Below, piece by piece: positions 48,591 through 57,322 of a DNA stretch of 64,000 nt. Below the pieces are notes generated by a model. It did no database searches and had not been told where the DNA came from. It saw only the letters and a list, made by a program, of their open reading frames with translations. The DNA is from CBFGRV01 sp965651265. GTDB taxonomy: Bacteria; Bacteroidota; Rhodothermia; Rhodothermales; VXPQ01. Position 1 is the first letter of the stretch; every line of letters starts with the position of its first letter. The stretch is taken from assembly GCA_965651265.1 (NCBI GenBank), contig CBFGRV010000014.1, positions 1-64,000 on the forward strand, in the 5' to 3' direction. The position numbers and the translations under genes are program-made.

Positions 48591-50705
48591 TTATTCCATC
48601 TGAAGGAGTTCGCGGAGACCTTGCTCGTCGAGAACGGGGACTCCCAGCTCCTGTGCGCGATCGAGCTTGGAGCCGGGGCTCTCCCCGGCAACGACGAAGT
48701 CGGTGTTGCGGCTGACGCTGCTGCTGACGCGGCCGCCGGCACGCTTGATGAGGCTCTCCGCCTCGGTACGTGACAGCGTCGGGAGAGTGCCGGTCAGCAC
48801 GAACGTCTTTCCTGTCGCGGGCGTCTCGGCATCGGCTGCCGGCGCTTCATCCGGAAGCCTCCGCGTGTTGACGCCATTGGCTTCGAGGGCCCGGATCAAC
48901 TCCTGATTGTCTTCGATGCGGAACCAATCCACGATGCTTTCGGCAATGACCCGGCCGATGCCCTCGATACTCTCCAGATCCTCGATACTGGCCTTTGAAA
49001 GCGCATCGAGCGAGTCGAAGTGGGAGACGATGATTTCGGCTGTCGTTTGGCCGACGTGTCGAATTCCGAGGGCATACAACAGGCGACTAAGCGGCCGGTG
49101 GCGAGCGGCTTCGATGCCCGCGAGCAGGTTTTGCGCCTTCTTGGGGCCAAAATTGTCGAGCTTGAGCAGGTCTTCCTCGGTGAGCGCGTAGATGTCGGCC
49201 AGATGCCGGACCAGCCCCTCCGAGACCAGGGTGATGGCCAGTTTGGAGCCGAGTCCTTCGATGTCCATCGCCCCGCGCGAGGCAAAATGCTCGACGAGCC
49301 GAATGAACTGCGCCGGACAGTCCGTCGAAACGCAGTAGTAGTCGGCTTCGCCGGGCAATCGCACCAGCTCACTGCCGCAGGCCGGGCAGTGGGTCGGCAT
49401 GCGCCAGGGCTTGCTTCCATCCTCCCGGGCCTCGACGATCGGCTTGATGACCTGCGGAATGACATCGCCGGCGCGCTTGACGATGACCATATCGCCGATA
49501 CGGATATCCCGATTGACGATGTAGTCCTCGTTGTGGAGGGTCGCGCGCGACACGGTGACGCCGCCGATGTGCACTGGCTCGAGTTTGGCTTCCGGCTTGA
49601 TGGCGCCCGTGCGCCCGACGTTCACCAGGATGTCGAGGAGCTTCGTGGTAGCCTCCTGGGCCGGAAATTTGTAGGCCACGGCCCACCGCGGGGCGTTCGA
49701 CACGAACCCGAGCGCCCGCTGCTGTTCGAAATCGTCAATCTTGATGACGACGCCATCGATCTCGTAGTCGAGAGATTCTCGATGCTCGTTCCAGTGGTTG
49801 TAGAAAGCGAGAACCTCTTCGGTCGTGCTGCACCGCTTCGTGTTCGGCTCGATCGGAAATCCGTAGGCTTGCAGCCACTGGAGCAGCGCGTACTGTCCGT
49901 CGGGCAAGGCAACGCCCGAGACGGGTCCCGTGCCATGCGCGATGAAGCTAAGCGGGCGAGATGCCGTGATGGACGGATCGAGCTGGCGCACGCTCCCCGC
50001 CGCCGCATTCCGCGGATTCGCATACGTCTTCTCGCCGGCGGCCGCCGCGCGCTCGTTCAGGGCAGCGAATTCACTCTTCTTAAAGAAGATCTCACCACGG
50101 ACTTCCAGACGCTCGGGGACACTCAGCCCCTCCGCTTCCCGCACTGGAATGGCGAGGGGGATGGAGGGAATCGTTTTGACGTTCTGCGTGATGTTCTCGC
50201 CCTCGATGCCGTTCCCCCGCGTAGCGCCAATGGCCAGTTTGCCATGATCGTAGGTAATCGCGACTGCGATGCCATCCAATTTGAGCTCGGCCGTCATGAC
50301 CGGCTGTACATCCTCACCGAATTGCGCCTTCAAACCGCGGCGGCATCGTTCATACCAGGCGAGAAATTCGCTTTCGTCGAATGCGTTCGAAAGCGACAGC
50401 ATGGCCACTGGATGGCGCACCTTCTCGAATCTATCGAGAACCTGGCCCCCTACGCGGTGCGTCGGGGAATCCGGTGTGACCACCTCGGGATGCGCCGCCT
50501 CGATCTCCTCGAGGCCGCGAAATAGCCGGTCGTACTCGGGATCCGTGATGACGGGGTCGTCGAGCACGTAGTATCTATAATTGTGCTCGTTGACGAGTGC
50601 GCGTAACTCCGCTGCCAGAGAGGTAGCCTGCTCGTCGCTCAGCGATCCCACGTCGAGCGACTCGAGCTTAGCCAGGGCCTGGTGAGAAGCCTCAACGAGA
50701 TTCAT
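48591..50705 (-). CDS. ligA: NAD-dependent DNA ligase
   Basis: 704 residues, normal for LigA, the essential replicative ligase joining Okazaki fragments. Domain Ia (YRYYVLDDPVITDPEYDRLF) binds NMN. The nucleotidyltransferase domain has the adenylated Lys142 in KLDG with the downstream GATRGNGIEGENIT motif. An OB-fold (ARWAVAYKFPAQEATTKLL) follows, then a four-Cys zinc finger (CPACGSELVRL to CVSTDCPAQF), helix-hairpin-helix repeats and a C-terminal BRCT domain (about 620-704, FVLTGTLPTLSRTEAESLI). All expected parts are present. Confidence 0.97.
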   Translation of the reverse strand: MNLVEASHQALAKLESLDVGSLSDEQATSLAAELRALVNEHNYRYYVLDDPVITDPEYDRLFRGLEEIEAAHPEVVTPDSPTHRVGGQVLDRFEKVRHPVAMLSLSNAFDESEFLAWYERCRRGLKAQFGEDVQPVMTAELKLDGIAVAITYDHGKLAIGATRGNGIEGENITQNVKTIPSIPLAIPVREAEGLSVPERLEVRGEIFFKKSEFAALNERAAAAGEKTYANPRNAAAGSVRQLDPSITASRPLSFIAHGTGPVSGVALPDGQYALLQWLQAYGFPIEPNTKRCSTTEEVLAFYNHWNEHRESLDYEIDGVVIKIDDFEQQRALGFVSNAPRWAVAYKFPAQEATTKLLDILVNVGRTGAIKPEAKLEPVHIGGVTVSRATLHNEDYIVNRDIRIGDMVIVKRAGDVIPQVIKPIVEAREDGSKPWRMPTHCPACGSELVRLPGEADYYCVSTDCPAQFIRLVEHFASRGAMDIEGLGSKLAITLVSEGLVRHLADIYALTEEDLLKLDNFGPKKAQNLLAGIEAARHRPLSRLLYALGIRHVGQTTAEIIVSHFDSLDALSKASIEDLESIEGIGRVIAESIVDWFRIEDNQELIRALEANGVNTRRLPDEAPAADAETPATGKTFVLTGTLPTLSRTEAESLIKRAGGRVSSSVSRNTDFVVAGESPGSKLDRAQELGVPVLDEQGLRELLQME

Positions 50706-50750
50706 AACGAGCGGATGGGTGCGTTCGGACGGTCAAAGGCCTCCGCGAAC

Positions 50751-51983
50751 TCACAGGCCCTGCCGGAGAGATGCAAAGTAGTTCTCGATGGAATCGCGGT
50801 TGATGACGATGCGACCTTGCTGATCGCGCCGGTCGGTCGGGTATTCGATTCCTTCGACGGAAAGGGCGATGTTGTCGAGCAGCTCCTCGATGACGATCCG
50901 ATTGGCCGCCCGAAAGCCGAGAGAATCGCCGTGGTCGATCCAGTATGGACGGCGCAGGTCGTCGTCGACGGTCACCCGAATCGGGTCGACGGCATCGTGT
51001 GCGGCGATGATAAAGATGTTCAGGGTATCACCGATCTCGGGCAGCTCGATGGGAGCGACGGAGATGGGTTGAGTGTCGACGGTGTCTTCGACCTGTGTCG
51101 TGTCGGCGGCGGCCATGGATTCTTCGGCTTGCACGTCAGGTTCGCCGTCGAGTGTGCTGATCATGAGCCAGATGACGGCCGCGGCGACCACGATGATGCC
51201 GGCGGCGACGAGCCATCCGCGACCCGCGCCCGGTGCAATATCGGCCCGGCCGGTGCGCGTGCGGCTTCGCTCGATCGGGCGGTGCGCGGCGATCGCCGCC
51301 GATGACCTCCTTCCGGGAGGTGGAGATTGGCTGGCCCAATCCGCGTCGTAGGTCTGTTCCTCGGATTCGGACTCACCGACAACCGAATCGTCTTCCTCAC
51401 GCAGCCGGCGCTCTTCACCTGCGGCAACCTCTCCCGTCGTCGAAACGAGGGGCGGAATTCGGAGCTCTTCGTCGAAGTCGTGGGGAATGCCTGACCCCAT
51501 TTCCGTCGCGCCGGGAAGACTCTCGCCCTCAGGAGCGTCCTCGGTCGGCTCTTTGAAATCGGCTCGAGATGGATCATCGGCTTCAGGGCTGGGCCTCTCC
51601 CCGACCTTCGCGGCGTCGTCGCCCGATTCCGTGGCTTCTCCACCCTCCGCAACCTCCGCATCTGAAGCCGCGGTCTCAGCACCCTCGCCAAGGTATTCCG
51701 CCGCGAGCGCATCCGAGTAGCGACCGGCGAGGGCCTCCTCCAGCGCCTCCAGCGCGAGATCCGCATCCACGCCGACCACTTGCGCATAGGTGCGCATGAA
51801 GGATCGTAGGTAAACGCGATTGAACTGCGGGTGGTCGAAAAGGCCGGTATCCTCGAAGGCCTGGATGAGACCAAGCGGGATCTTCGTCTCGTGATGGAGA
51901 TCGTCGACGGTCAGATTGCGCGCTTCGCGAATGCGTCGCATGTCACGCGCAAGCCTTTTTCCTGCTTCAGCCTCCTGCAGCAT
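50751..51983 (-). CDS. RodZ-like membrane protein with cytoplasmic helix-turn-helix
   Basis: 410 residues. An HTH_25 domain begins at about residue 11 (LARDMRRIREARNLTVDDL to YLRSFMRTYAQVVGVDADLAL), as in RodZ, which binds MreB through it. A long acidic, Ser/Glu/Pro-rich linker (about 95-245) leads to one membrane segment (GWLVAAGIIVVAAAVIWLMI, about 258-277) and an extracytoplasmic C-terminal domain (LNIFIIAAHDAVDPIRVTVD to the end) resembling DUF4115. No MreB gene is nearby. The assignment as RodZ type is structural; a role in cell shape is inference. It lies upstream of ligA and divergent from fxsA. Confidence 0.8.
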   Translation of the reverse strand: MLQEAEAGKRLARDMRRIREARNLTVDDLHHETKIPLGLIQAFEDTGLFDHPQFNRVYLRSFMRTYAQVVGVDADLALEALEEALAGRYSDALAAEYLGEGAETAASDAEVAEGGEATESGDDAAKVGERPSPEADDPSRADFKEPTEDAPEGESLPGATEMGSGIPHDFDEELRIPPLVSTTGEVAAGEERRLREEDDSVVGESESEEQTYDADWASQSPPPGRRSSAAIAAHRPIERSRTRTGRADIAPGAGRGWLVAAGIIVVAAAVIWLMISTLDGEPDVQAEESMAAADTTQVEDTVDTQPISVAPIELPEIGDTLNIFIIAAHDAVDPIRVTVDDDLRRPYWIDHGDSLGFRAANRIVIEELLDNIALSVEGIEYPTDRRDQQGRIVINRDSIENYFASLRQGL

Positions 51984-52274
51984 GTGAATGTAGACCTATC
52001 GATGCTTTCGCTCGTGGAGCGTCTCGAGGATATCCGCTGTTCGAGTGGTGTCCGGCCGCTGCGACCTGGTTCGGCCCCGGCGCATTCCGGATCCGAGGAC
52101 GGCGATGAAGATAGAAAACCCGGCTTCCCGATGCGAGAATCGGCGAGGTCTGAGGTTATTTTGTGGCAACCCCAAGCGAGTCCCCGGGGAATATCGGCCA
52201 TACGCGGCAACCGTGCCCATTTAGGGCCGTTCGTGAGATCACGGTCGAGATCTCCGGTTCGTTTGCCGAAGAGC

Positions 52275-52847
52275 ATGTTTGGACGTCTACTTGCCCTATT
52301 TCTTATCGCGCCGATTGTGGAGCTCGCGCTGCTCATCCAGCTGGGGCGATACATCGGATACTGGCCGACGATTGGGATTGTTGTGCTAACGGCACTGATC
52401 GGAAGCTACATGACCAGGCGCGAGGGACTAGGAGTCTGGCGGCGATTCAACGCACGCCTGCAGTCGGGCGAGCTTCCGGGACAGGAGCTGCTGGATGGCG
52501 TGATCATCCTCGTCTCGGGTGCTCTCCTGATCACACCGGGAGTTCTCAGTGACCTGGCGGGATTCATTGGTCTTTTTCCTGTCTCGCGCGCCGTTGTGCG
52601 CCGCATGCTGGATCGCCGGATTCGGGGCGCGATGGAGCGAGGCACGATGCAGATGATGTTCGGCGGTGCGTTCAGCTCGATGAGCGGGTTCGGAGCGGCG
52701 AGACGTTTCGATGAGCAGCCATCCGGAACGGCCGGTTTCGGGGAGGGGGCTGATGCATCGAAACGCGATCGCGGCGAAGGTGGAAACGCGGATGCCGTCT
52801 GGCGTGGACACGGACGTGACGTGCCGGGATACAGCCAGGATCGTTAG
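52275..52847 (+). CDS. fxsA: FxsA-family membrane protein
   Basis: 190 residues from ATG at 52275. The conserved FxsA part is LLALFLIAPIVELALLIQLG, then IGYWPTIGIVVLTALIGSY and ELLDGVIILVSGALLITPGV with LSDLAGFIGLFPVSR, three to four membrane segments. E. coli FxsA suppresses F exclusion of phage T7 when overexpressed; the cellular function is unknown. The last 60 residues are polar and Gly/Arg-rich (RDRGEGGNADAVWRGHGRD). Length is typical. Single gene; the 291-bp gap to the divergent RodZ-like gene contains no other feature I can support. Confidence 0.88.
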   Translation: MFGRLLALFLIAPIVELALLIQLGRYIGYWPTIGIVVLTALIGSYMTRREGLGVWRRFNARLQSGELPGQELLDGVIILVSGALLITPGVLSDLAGFIGLFPVSRAVVRRMLDRRIRGAMERGTMQMMFGGAFSSMSGFGAARRFDEQPSGTAGFGEGADASKRDRGEGGNADAVWRGHGRDVPGYSQDR

Positions 52848-52998
52848 TTCCGGTGTGATGGTTGGCGTCGCGCGCGTCGGTGTGGCGCTGGCCTCGCTTG
52901 CCTCAACAGTAGTTTCGCAGAACGAAAGGTCTCCGGCGTCGTAAATTTTTGTCTGTGGACGTCGAGCATGCAAGCTCGAGCGCTCTCGCGGATCACAT

Positions 52999-53071
<73 letters not shown>

Positions 53072-53131
53072 CCGTAGGCACTTCCCGCGCCGCCAGTGCG
53101 TACCTTGAGGCGATGAAGATGGTGAACGGTC

Positions 53132-53935
53132 GTGACGGCGCCTCTCTGGATTTTCTCCCTTCTTCTTGTTGGCCCGATGGTCGTCAGTGGGCTGCCATTC
53201 TCCGACATCGGGCCGCGTCCGGACGCCCGGATACCACGATTGGAGCCGGTGAGTGCGACATACCCCGGACCCGACGACATGGGCTTCCGTTTCGTTCGCA
53301 TTCGCTATCAGAGCATCGGCCGGTGGAATGGGCGCACCTGGGCGTACGATTATCCGCGCGCTGAACAGCATCTCTACGAAGCCCTCGAGCGGACGACGGG
53401 CATCTACCTCGAGGGACCGCCCATCGTGCTGGATCTCACGGACCAGCGCATCTTCGACTATCCCGTCCTATACCTGTGCGAGCCCGGATACTGGGATGCC
53501 TCCGAGGAGGAAATCGAGAATCTGCGCACCTATCTGGACCGCGGTGGGTTCATCATCATCGATGATTTTCATGATGCCGGAGGCGGGACCTTCGGACGGG
53601 AGTGGGAGAATTTCTACCGCATCCTGAAGCGCATCTTTCCGGATCGCGAGCCCGAGGAGCTTCCAAACGACCATCCGATCTGGAGCATCTACTACGACAT
53701 CGATCCGCTGGCCGCGGTATCCACGAAGATCGAGACCGGCCAGACGCCATGGTTGGATTCGGACGACGACACGTACTTCGGGATCTTCGATGATAAGGGC
53801 CGCCTGGTGATGATCGTGTGCTACAATCAGGACATCGGTGACGGCTGGGAATGGCCCGAATACAACCTGGCCAACGCATCGACCGTGAGTTTTCAGATGG
53901 CCATCAACTTCATCGTCTGGGCACTGAGCCACTGA
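53132..53935 (+). CDS. DUF4159 protein with signal-like N-terminus
   Basis: 267 residues, starting with GTG at 53132; no ATG is in frame nearby. A hydrophobic N-terminus (PLWIFSLLLVGPMVVSGL) suggests export. The body carries the DUF4159 motifs FRFVRIRYQSIGRWNGR, YPVLYLCEPGYWDASEEEIE, YLDRGGFIIIDDFHDAGG and HPIWSIYYDID, and ends with a predicted beta/alpha Rossmann-like fold (GATase-like). DUF4159 genes usually belong to MoxR/DUF58/VWA clusters; here the gene is on the opposite strand, tail-to-tail with the cluster, 60 bp after tRNA-Lys. Function unknown. Confidence 0.82.
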   Translation: MTAPLWIFSLLLVGPMVVSGLPFSDIGPRPDARIPRLEPVSATYPGPDDMGFRFVRIRYQSIGRWNGRTWAYDYPRAEQHLYEALERTTGIYLEGPPIVLDLTDQRIFDYPVLYLCEPGYWDASEEEIENLRTYLDRGGFIIIDDFHDAGGGTFGREWENFYRILKRIFPDREPEELPNDHPIWSIYYDIDPLAAVSTKIETGQTPWLDSDDDTYFGIFDDKGRLVMIVCYNQDIGDGWEWPEYNLANASTVSFQMAINFIVWALSH

Positions 53936-53993
53936 GACGGGATGAGACGATGCGCAGAGTCATCCGCAACGCAGAGCCGGCTGATCGAGCCGG

Positions 53994-55025
53994 TCAGTTC
54001 CGTTCCAATTCGTCGTTGAGGCGAGCGAGCTGCACGAATAGGACCTCGAGCTCGTCGTAGTAGCGATCCTCGGGGAGTTGTGCCTTGCGGCTCTTGAGCT
54101 CGGCGATCGCCTGCTCGAGCTCCCGGATCCGGCGGATGACCGGTTGCTGCTCGGCCGAGGCGATGGCGCGATCATCAGCCGGCCGGAAGTACGTCATGGC
54201 AGCAAGATGCCCATCCGCCTCGCTCTCAACCTGCTCCAGGCGGGAGGGGTTGCCGTCCCCATTGTCCTCGAGGAGGGCATGCTCGGTGACGATCAGGCCC
54301 GCCGTCTCGTACGATCGCGCGGTTTGGCGCGAAGCGTAAACGAATGCCTCACGGACCGACAGCGCGCCGTTCTTGTCGAGATCCGCATCAGGCGAACGGA
54401 GCGCCTCGATCAGGTACTGCGGAAAGCGCGTCTCGTCTCGTTCGGTGCCCGTGGCCGTCGCCGTGATCACGATCCGGTTCGGACCGGCCAGAACACCGGC
54501 GAACGGGCCACTGGCGCTACTCGTGTTGATGAAGATGACGCGGCCGCCCTCGATTCCATCCAGCAACTCGCCGTACTCCGCGTCGGCAAGGTCGCGGCGC
54601 GGGATGTTCAACGCGGCATTGGATCCGTCGAAGGATCCATGCCCGAAGAGGAGGATGAACACCTGATCGTCGGGGCGAACGGAACGGCCGAGCTCCTCGA
54701 TGTGCTCTCGGATGTTCTCGGCCGACGAGGTGCCATCCACGAAATCGCGATCGGCCAGCCCTGCCTCGGCGAGTACGCGGACTCGATCCGCCGCAAATCC
54801 GAAGCGATTGATGAGCAGCGAGCGCGTCTCGCTCAAGTAGGTCGCGAATTTCTGTGTGTACTCCGGCGTTCCGCCCAACCCGCCGATGATCAGGGCATAT
54901 CGCTCCGCGCCATTCGCTCCGGGGCCACGTGCCGCTCCGGTCGACTGCGCGCCGGCGCCGGTCGGCAGCATCATTGCCCCGATGGCGGTCACGATCAGGA
55001 TGAACGGCGACCTGAGAGCTCTCAT
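53994..55025 (-). CDS. Caspase/C13-like domain protein without a catalytic cysteine
   Basis: 343 residues from ATG at 55025; a signal peptide (SPFILIVTAIGAMMLPTGAGA) is cut after GAGA or so. The domain has the clan CD layout: RYALIIGGLGG, then a first strand, VFILLFGHGSFDG with catalytic His129-Gly130, and the second catalytic position in RVIFINTSSASGPFAG (Ser169-Ser170) where active members have Cys. The C-terminal part includes a helical segment (RIRELEQAIAELKSRK). The start overlaps the upstream VWA gene stop (ATGA). As an apparent pseudo-peptidase it may act as a scaffold or bind its substrate; alternatively serine takes the nucleophile role. Confidence 0.75.
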   Translation of the reverse strand: MRALRSPFILIVTAIGAMMLPTGAGAQSTGAARGPGANGAERYALIIGGLGGTPEYTQKFATYLSETRSLLINRFGFAADRVRVLAEAGLADRDFVDGTSSAENIREHIEELGRSVRPDDQVFILLFGHGSFDGSNAALNIPRRDLADAEYGELLDGIEGGRVIFINTSSASGPFAGVLAGPNRIVITATATGTERDETRFPQYLIEALRSPDADLDKNGALSVREAFVYASRQTARSYETAGLIVTEHALLEDNGDGNPSRLEQVESEADGHLAAMTYFRPADDRAIASAEQQPVIRRIRELEQAIAELKSRKAQLPEDRYYDELEVLFVQLARLNDELERN

Positions 55026-57307
55026 GGCAGCCCCTTGCTTCGCCTCCACATCCACTCGCCCGACCAGAGGAGCAGCGCCATCGCAAACATGAACGGCATA
55101 TCCCACAGGTATTCCACGCGGAAGATCGATGAGCTCGTGCGCCGGCTCCGAACATTTTCGGCCACGGCCTGAGCGTCGGAGGGTTCGTAATAGCGCCCTC
55201 CCGAGGTTTCTGCGAGATGTTCGAGGAGCGACCGTTTCAGAACGGCATCCGTGTATTCCTTGTTGGATGGCCGCACGAGAAAGCTCTGTGATCTTGTACC
55301 CAGAGACTCGCCGCCAAAGACGGCCTCCGCCTCGATGTGATGAAGGCCTTCGTCCGTACTTGCAATAACGGCATTATAGATGCCGGGTTGACCCAGGTCG
55401 GGACGCAGGCCCACTTCCCTCTCGGAGCCTCCGGGGCCCGTCACGCGCACGCGTACGTCCGCCTGATCGATCGGCCGGAAAGCATCATCGTAGACCTCGG
55501 CGCGAAGTCGAACCTCCTCGCCCGGCGCATACCGTCCCTTCTCGAGCTGCAGATTCACGGAGCGCGGTGCCGACGCCCCTAGCCAGCGCACGAACTGCCG
55601 CCAGAATCGCTCGTGCCGCTGATCCTCTGCATCCAGAAGCATCTGCCAGCGCCAGGTGCTCGCCGTCATGAGCGCAGCCGTGCGACCGCGACCGTAACGC
55701 TGCACCACAAGGATCGGCTCGGAGGTGTCGCCATCGCGCATCTCAGCCAGAACGCTTGCACCCGGCTTCACGGCCCCGGCATAGTTGATGCTCATTAGAC
55801 GGGGCATCTCTTCCCACAGAGCACGGGATACGTCGAGGGATGATGCGAGCCGCAGAATGGGACTTTCGAGGCCGGCGCCGGTCGGCCGAAACAGGAACCC
55901 TTCCTCCTCGCCCTCCGAGATCTCCGGAGCCAGGATGCTCCGACGGTTCGGATCGAGCTGGACGGGAAGAAGGTCCGCGATCGGATTGTCCCAATAACCG
56001 CCCTCTGCAAAAGAAAGTCGTCCGCCCAACATGGCGAAGCCTCCTCCCCGGACGCGAACGAATCGCTCGATCATGTTGAGCTGTTCGATGGAGAATTGAG
56101 AGGCCTCGACGTCACCCAGCAGTAGCGCATCGTACGCGAACAGCTCGGGTTCATCAGCCGGGAAGCCGCCGGCGAGCTCGTCCGCCCTCCGCACACCCTG
56201 GCGATAGAACTTACCGGTGCCCGTCCGCAGAATGGACGCGATGTCCACGACGGCATCATCCACGAGAGCTCGCCGCGTAAATTTGTACTCGCGCCGGGGA
56301 TGTCCATCGATGTAGAGCACCCTGAGCGTGTCCGCGCGCGGATCGATGAGCACGTGTGAGGTATTGTTCTGGGTATTTCGCTCACCAGGCGCTTCCTCGA
56401 TGCGCAACAGGTACTCGGCGGCCTCCGTGCCCCGGGGCTCATAGGTCAACGTGAACTGGTCGATGCGGCCCTCACCCTTGAGCTCTACCCGCTCGGAGTG
56501 GACGATCTCGCCGCCGCGAAGCAGCTGCACCTCAACGGGTCCCTTCTCATCCTGCCATGAGCGAGCCTTCACGTCGATCTCGGCGGCCGTCGAGACCTCG
56601 ACTCCACGCGTGGCGACGGCTTCCAGCACTTCCCGGTCGGAGGAGGCTTCCGAATTTCCGATGCCGATAATGTGGAGCGGGATGCCCTGGCCGCCCAGGA
56701 CCTCTGCACCATTCAGGGGCACGCCGGTGCTGTTGTCGCCACCGTCCGTCAGCATCACGACGCCGGCGAGGGGCAGCCCACGGAAATCGTCGATGACGCG
56801 CTCCAATGCCACGGTAATGTTGGTCTCGTGCTCACCGGCATCCGCGACCAGGGCGCTGTCGACACGGCGCGCCTCTCCTCCGAACGTGTAAAAGCGCACC
56901 TTGAAGTACTCTTCGAGTGCGGGAACGAGCGATGCAGGGCCGCGCCCCAGCAGATCTCCCGCGACCTCCAGGCGCGTTCGCTCATCGTCGGCGTCCTGGA
57001 TGTTCATACTGGCCGACGCATCCACGAGGACGGCTACGAAATTCTCGTCCGGGACGACATCCGGCATGGCCAGGATGGGCTCGAGAAGCGGAAGCGCGAG
57101 GAGGAGCAGGATGACGCTGCGCAAGGCGAACGACGTCGCCGCCTCCGAGCGCGAGGCGAATCGGTCCGTGCGCCGATAGACGATCATCAGGCCAACGAGT
57201 CCCGCCACGAGAACGATGACGAAGAGGATCGGCCCGGAGGTCTCGAGCAGACGGACCGATCCCTCGGAGTAGTTGACGGGATCGAATTTAAAGAGCTTCT
57301 CGAACAT
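55022..57307 (-). CDS. VWA-domain membrane protein with GATase1-like domain (Bat-like)
   Basis: 761 residues. Two membrane helices at about 24-44 and 62-80 precede a von Willebrand A domain with an intact MIDAS motif (DASAS, Asp96, Ser98, Ser100) and TDGGDNSTG. A middle beta-sandwich-like region (about 230-340) is followed by a glutamine-amidotransferase-like domain (LRVLYIDGHPRREYKFT to FVRVRGGGFAMLGG). A C-terminal Ig-like region (YAPGEEVRLRAEVYDD) and a last membrane helix (MPFMFAMALLLWSGEWMW, about 735-753) complete it. Likely works with the MoxR ATPase of the same operon. Overlaps the pseudo-peptidase gene by 4 bp and is 15 bp from the DUF4175 gene. Confidence 0.87.
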   Translation of the reverse strand: MFEKLFKFDPVNYSEGSVRLLETSGPILFVIVLVAGLVGLMIVYRRTDRFASRSEAATSFALRSVILLLLALPLLEPILAMPDVVPDENFVAVLVDASASMNIQDADDERTRLEVAGDLLGRGPASLVPALEEYFKVRFYTFGGEARRVDSALVADAGEHETNITVALERVIDDFRGLPLAGVVMLTDGGDNSTGVPLNGAEVLGGQGIPLHIIGIGNSEASSDREVLEAVATRGVEVSTAAEIDVKARSWQDEKGPVEVQLLRGGEIVHSERVELKGEGRIDQFTLTYEPRGTEAAEYLLRIEEAPGERNTQNNTSHVLIDPRADTLRVLYIDGHPRREYKFTRRALVDDAVVDIASILRTGTGKFYRQGVRRADELAGGFPADEPELFAYDALLLGDVEASQFSIEQLNMIERFVRVRGGGFAMLGGRLSFAEGGYWDNPIADLLPVQLDPNRRSILAPEISEGEEEGFLFRPTGAGLESPILRLASSLDVSRALWEEMPRLMSINYAGAVKPGASVLAEMRDGDTSEPILVVQRYGRGRTAALMTASTWRWQMLLDAEDQRHERFWRQFVRWLGASAPRSVNLQLEKGRYAPGEEVRLRAEVYDDAFRPIDQADVRVRVTGPGGSEREVGLRPDLGQPGIYNAVIASTDEGLHHIEAEAVFGGESLGTRSQSFLVRPSNKEYTDAVLKRSLLEHLAETSGGRYYEPSDAQAVAENVRSRRTSSSIFRVEYLWDMPFMFAMALLLWSGEWMWRRSKGLP

Positions 57308-57322
57308 GCGGCACCTGATCGC

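Noticed and set aside
49020..50525. A 501-codon open frame on the plus strand
   Set aside because: It is antisense to ligA, whose domains and catalytic residues are complete. The translation looks like shadow coding with scattered Arg/His/Asp.
52858..52944. A 28-codon frame between fxsA and tRNA-Lys
   Set aside because: Too short, no ribosome binding site and no recognisable feature beyond hydrophobic residues.
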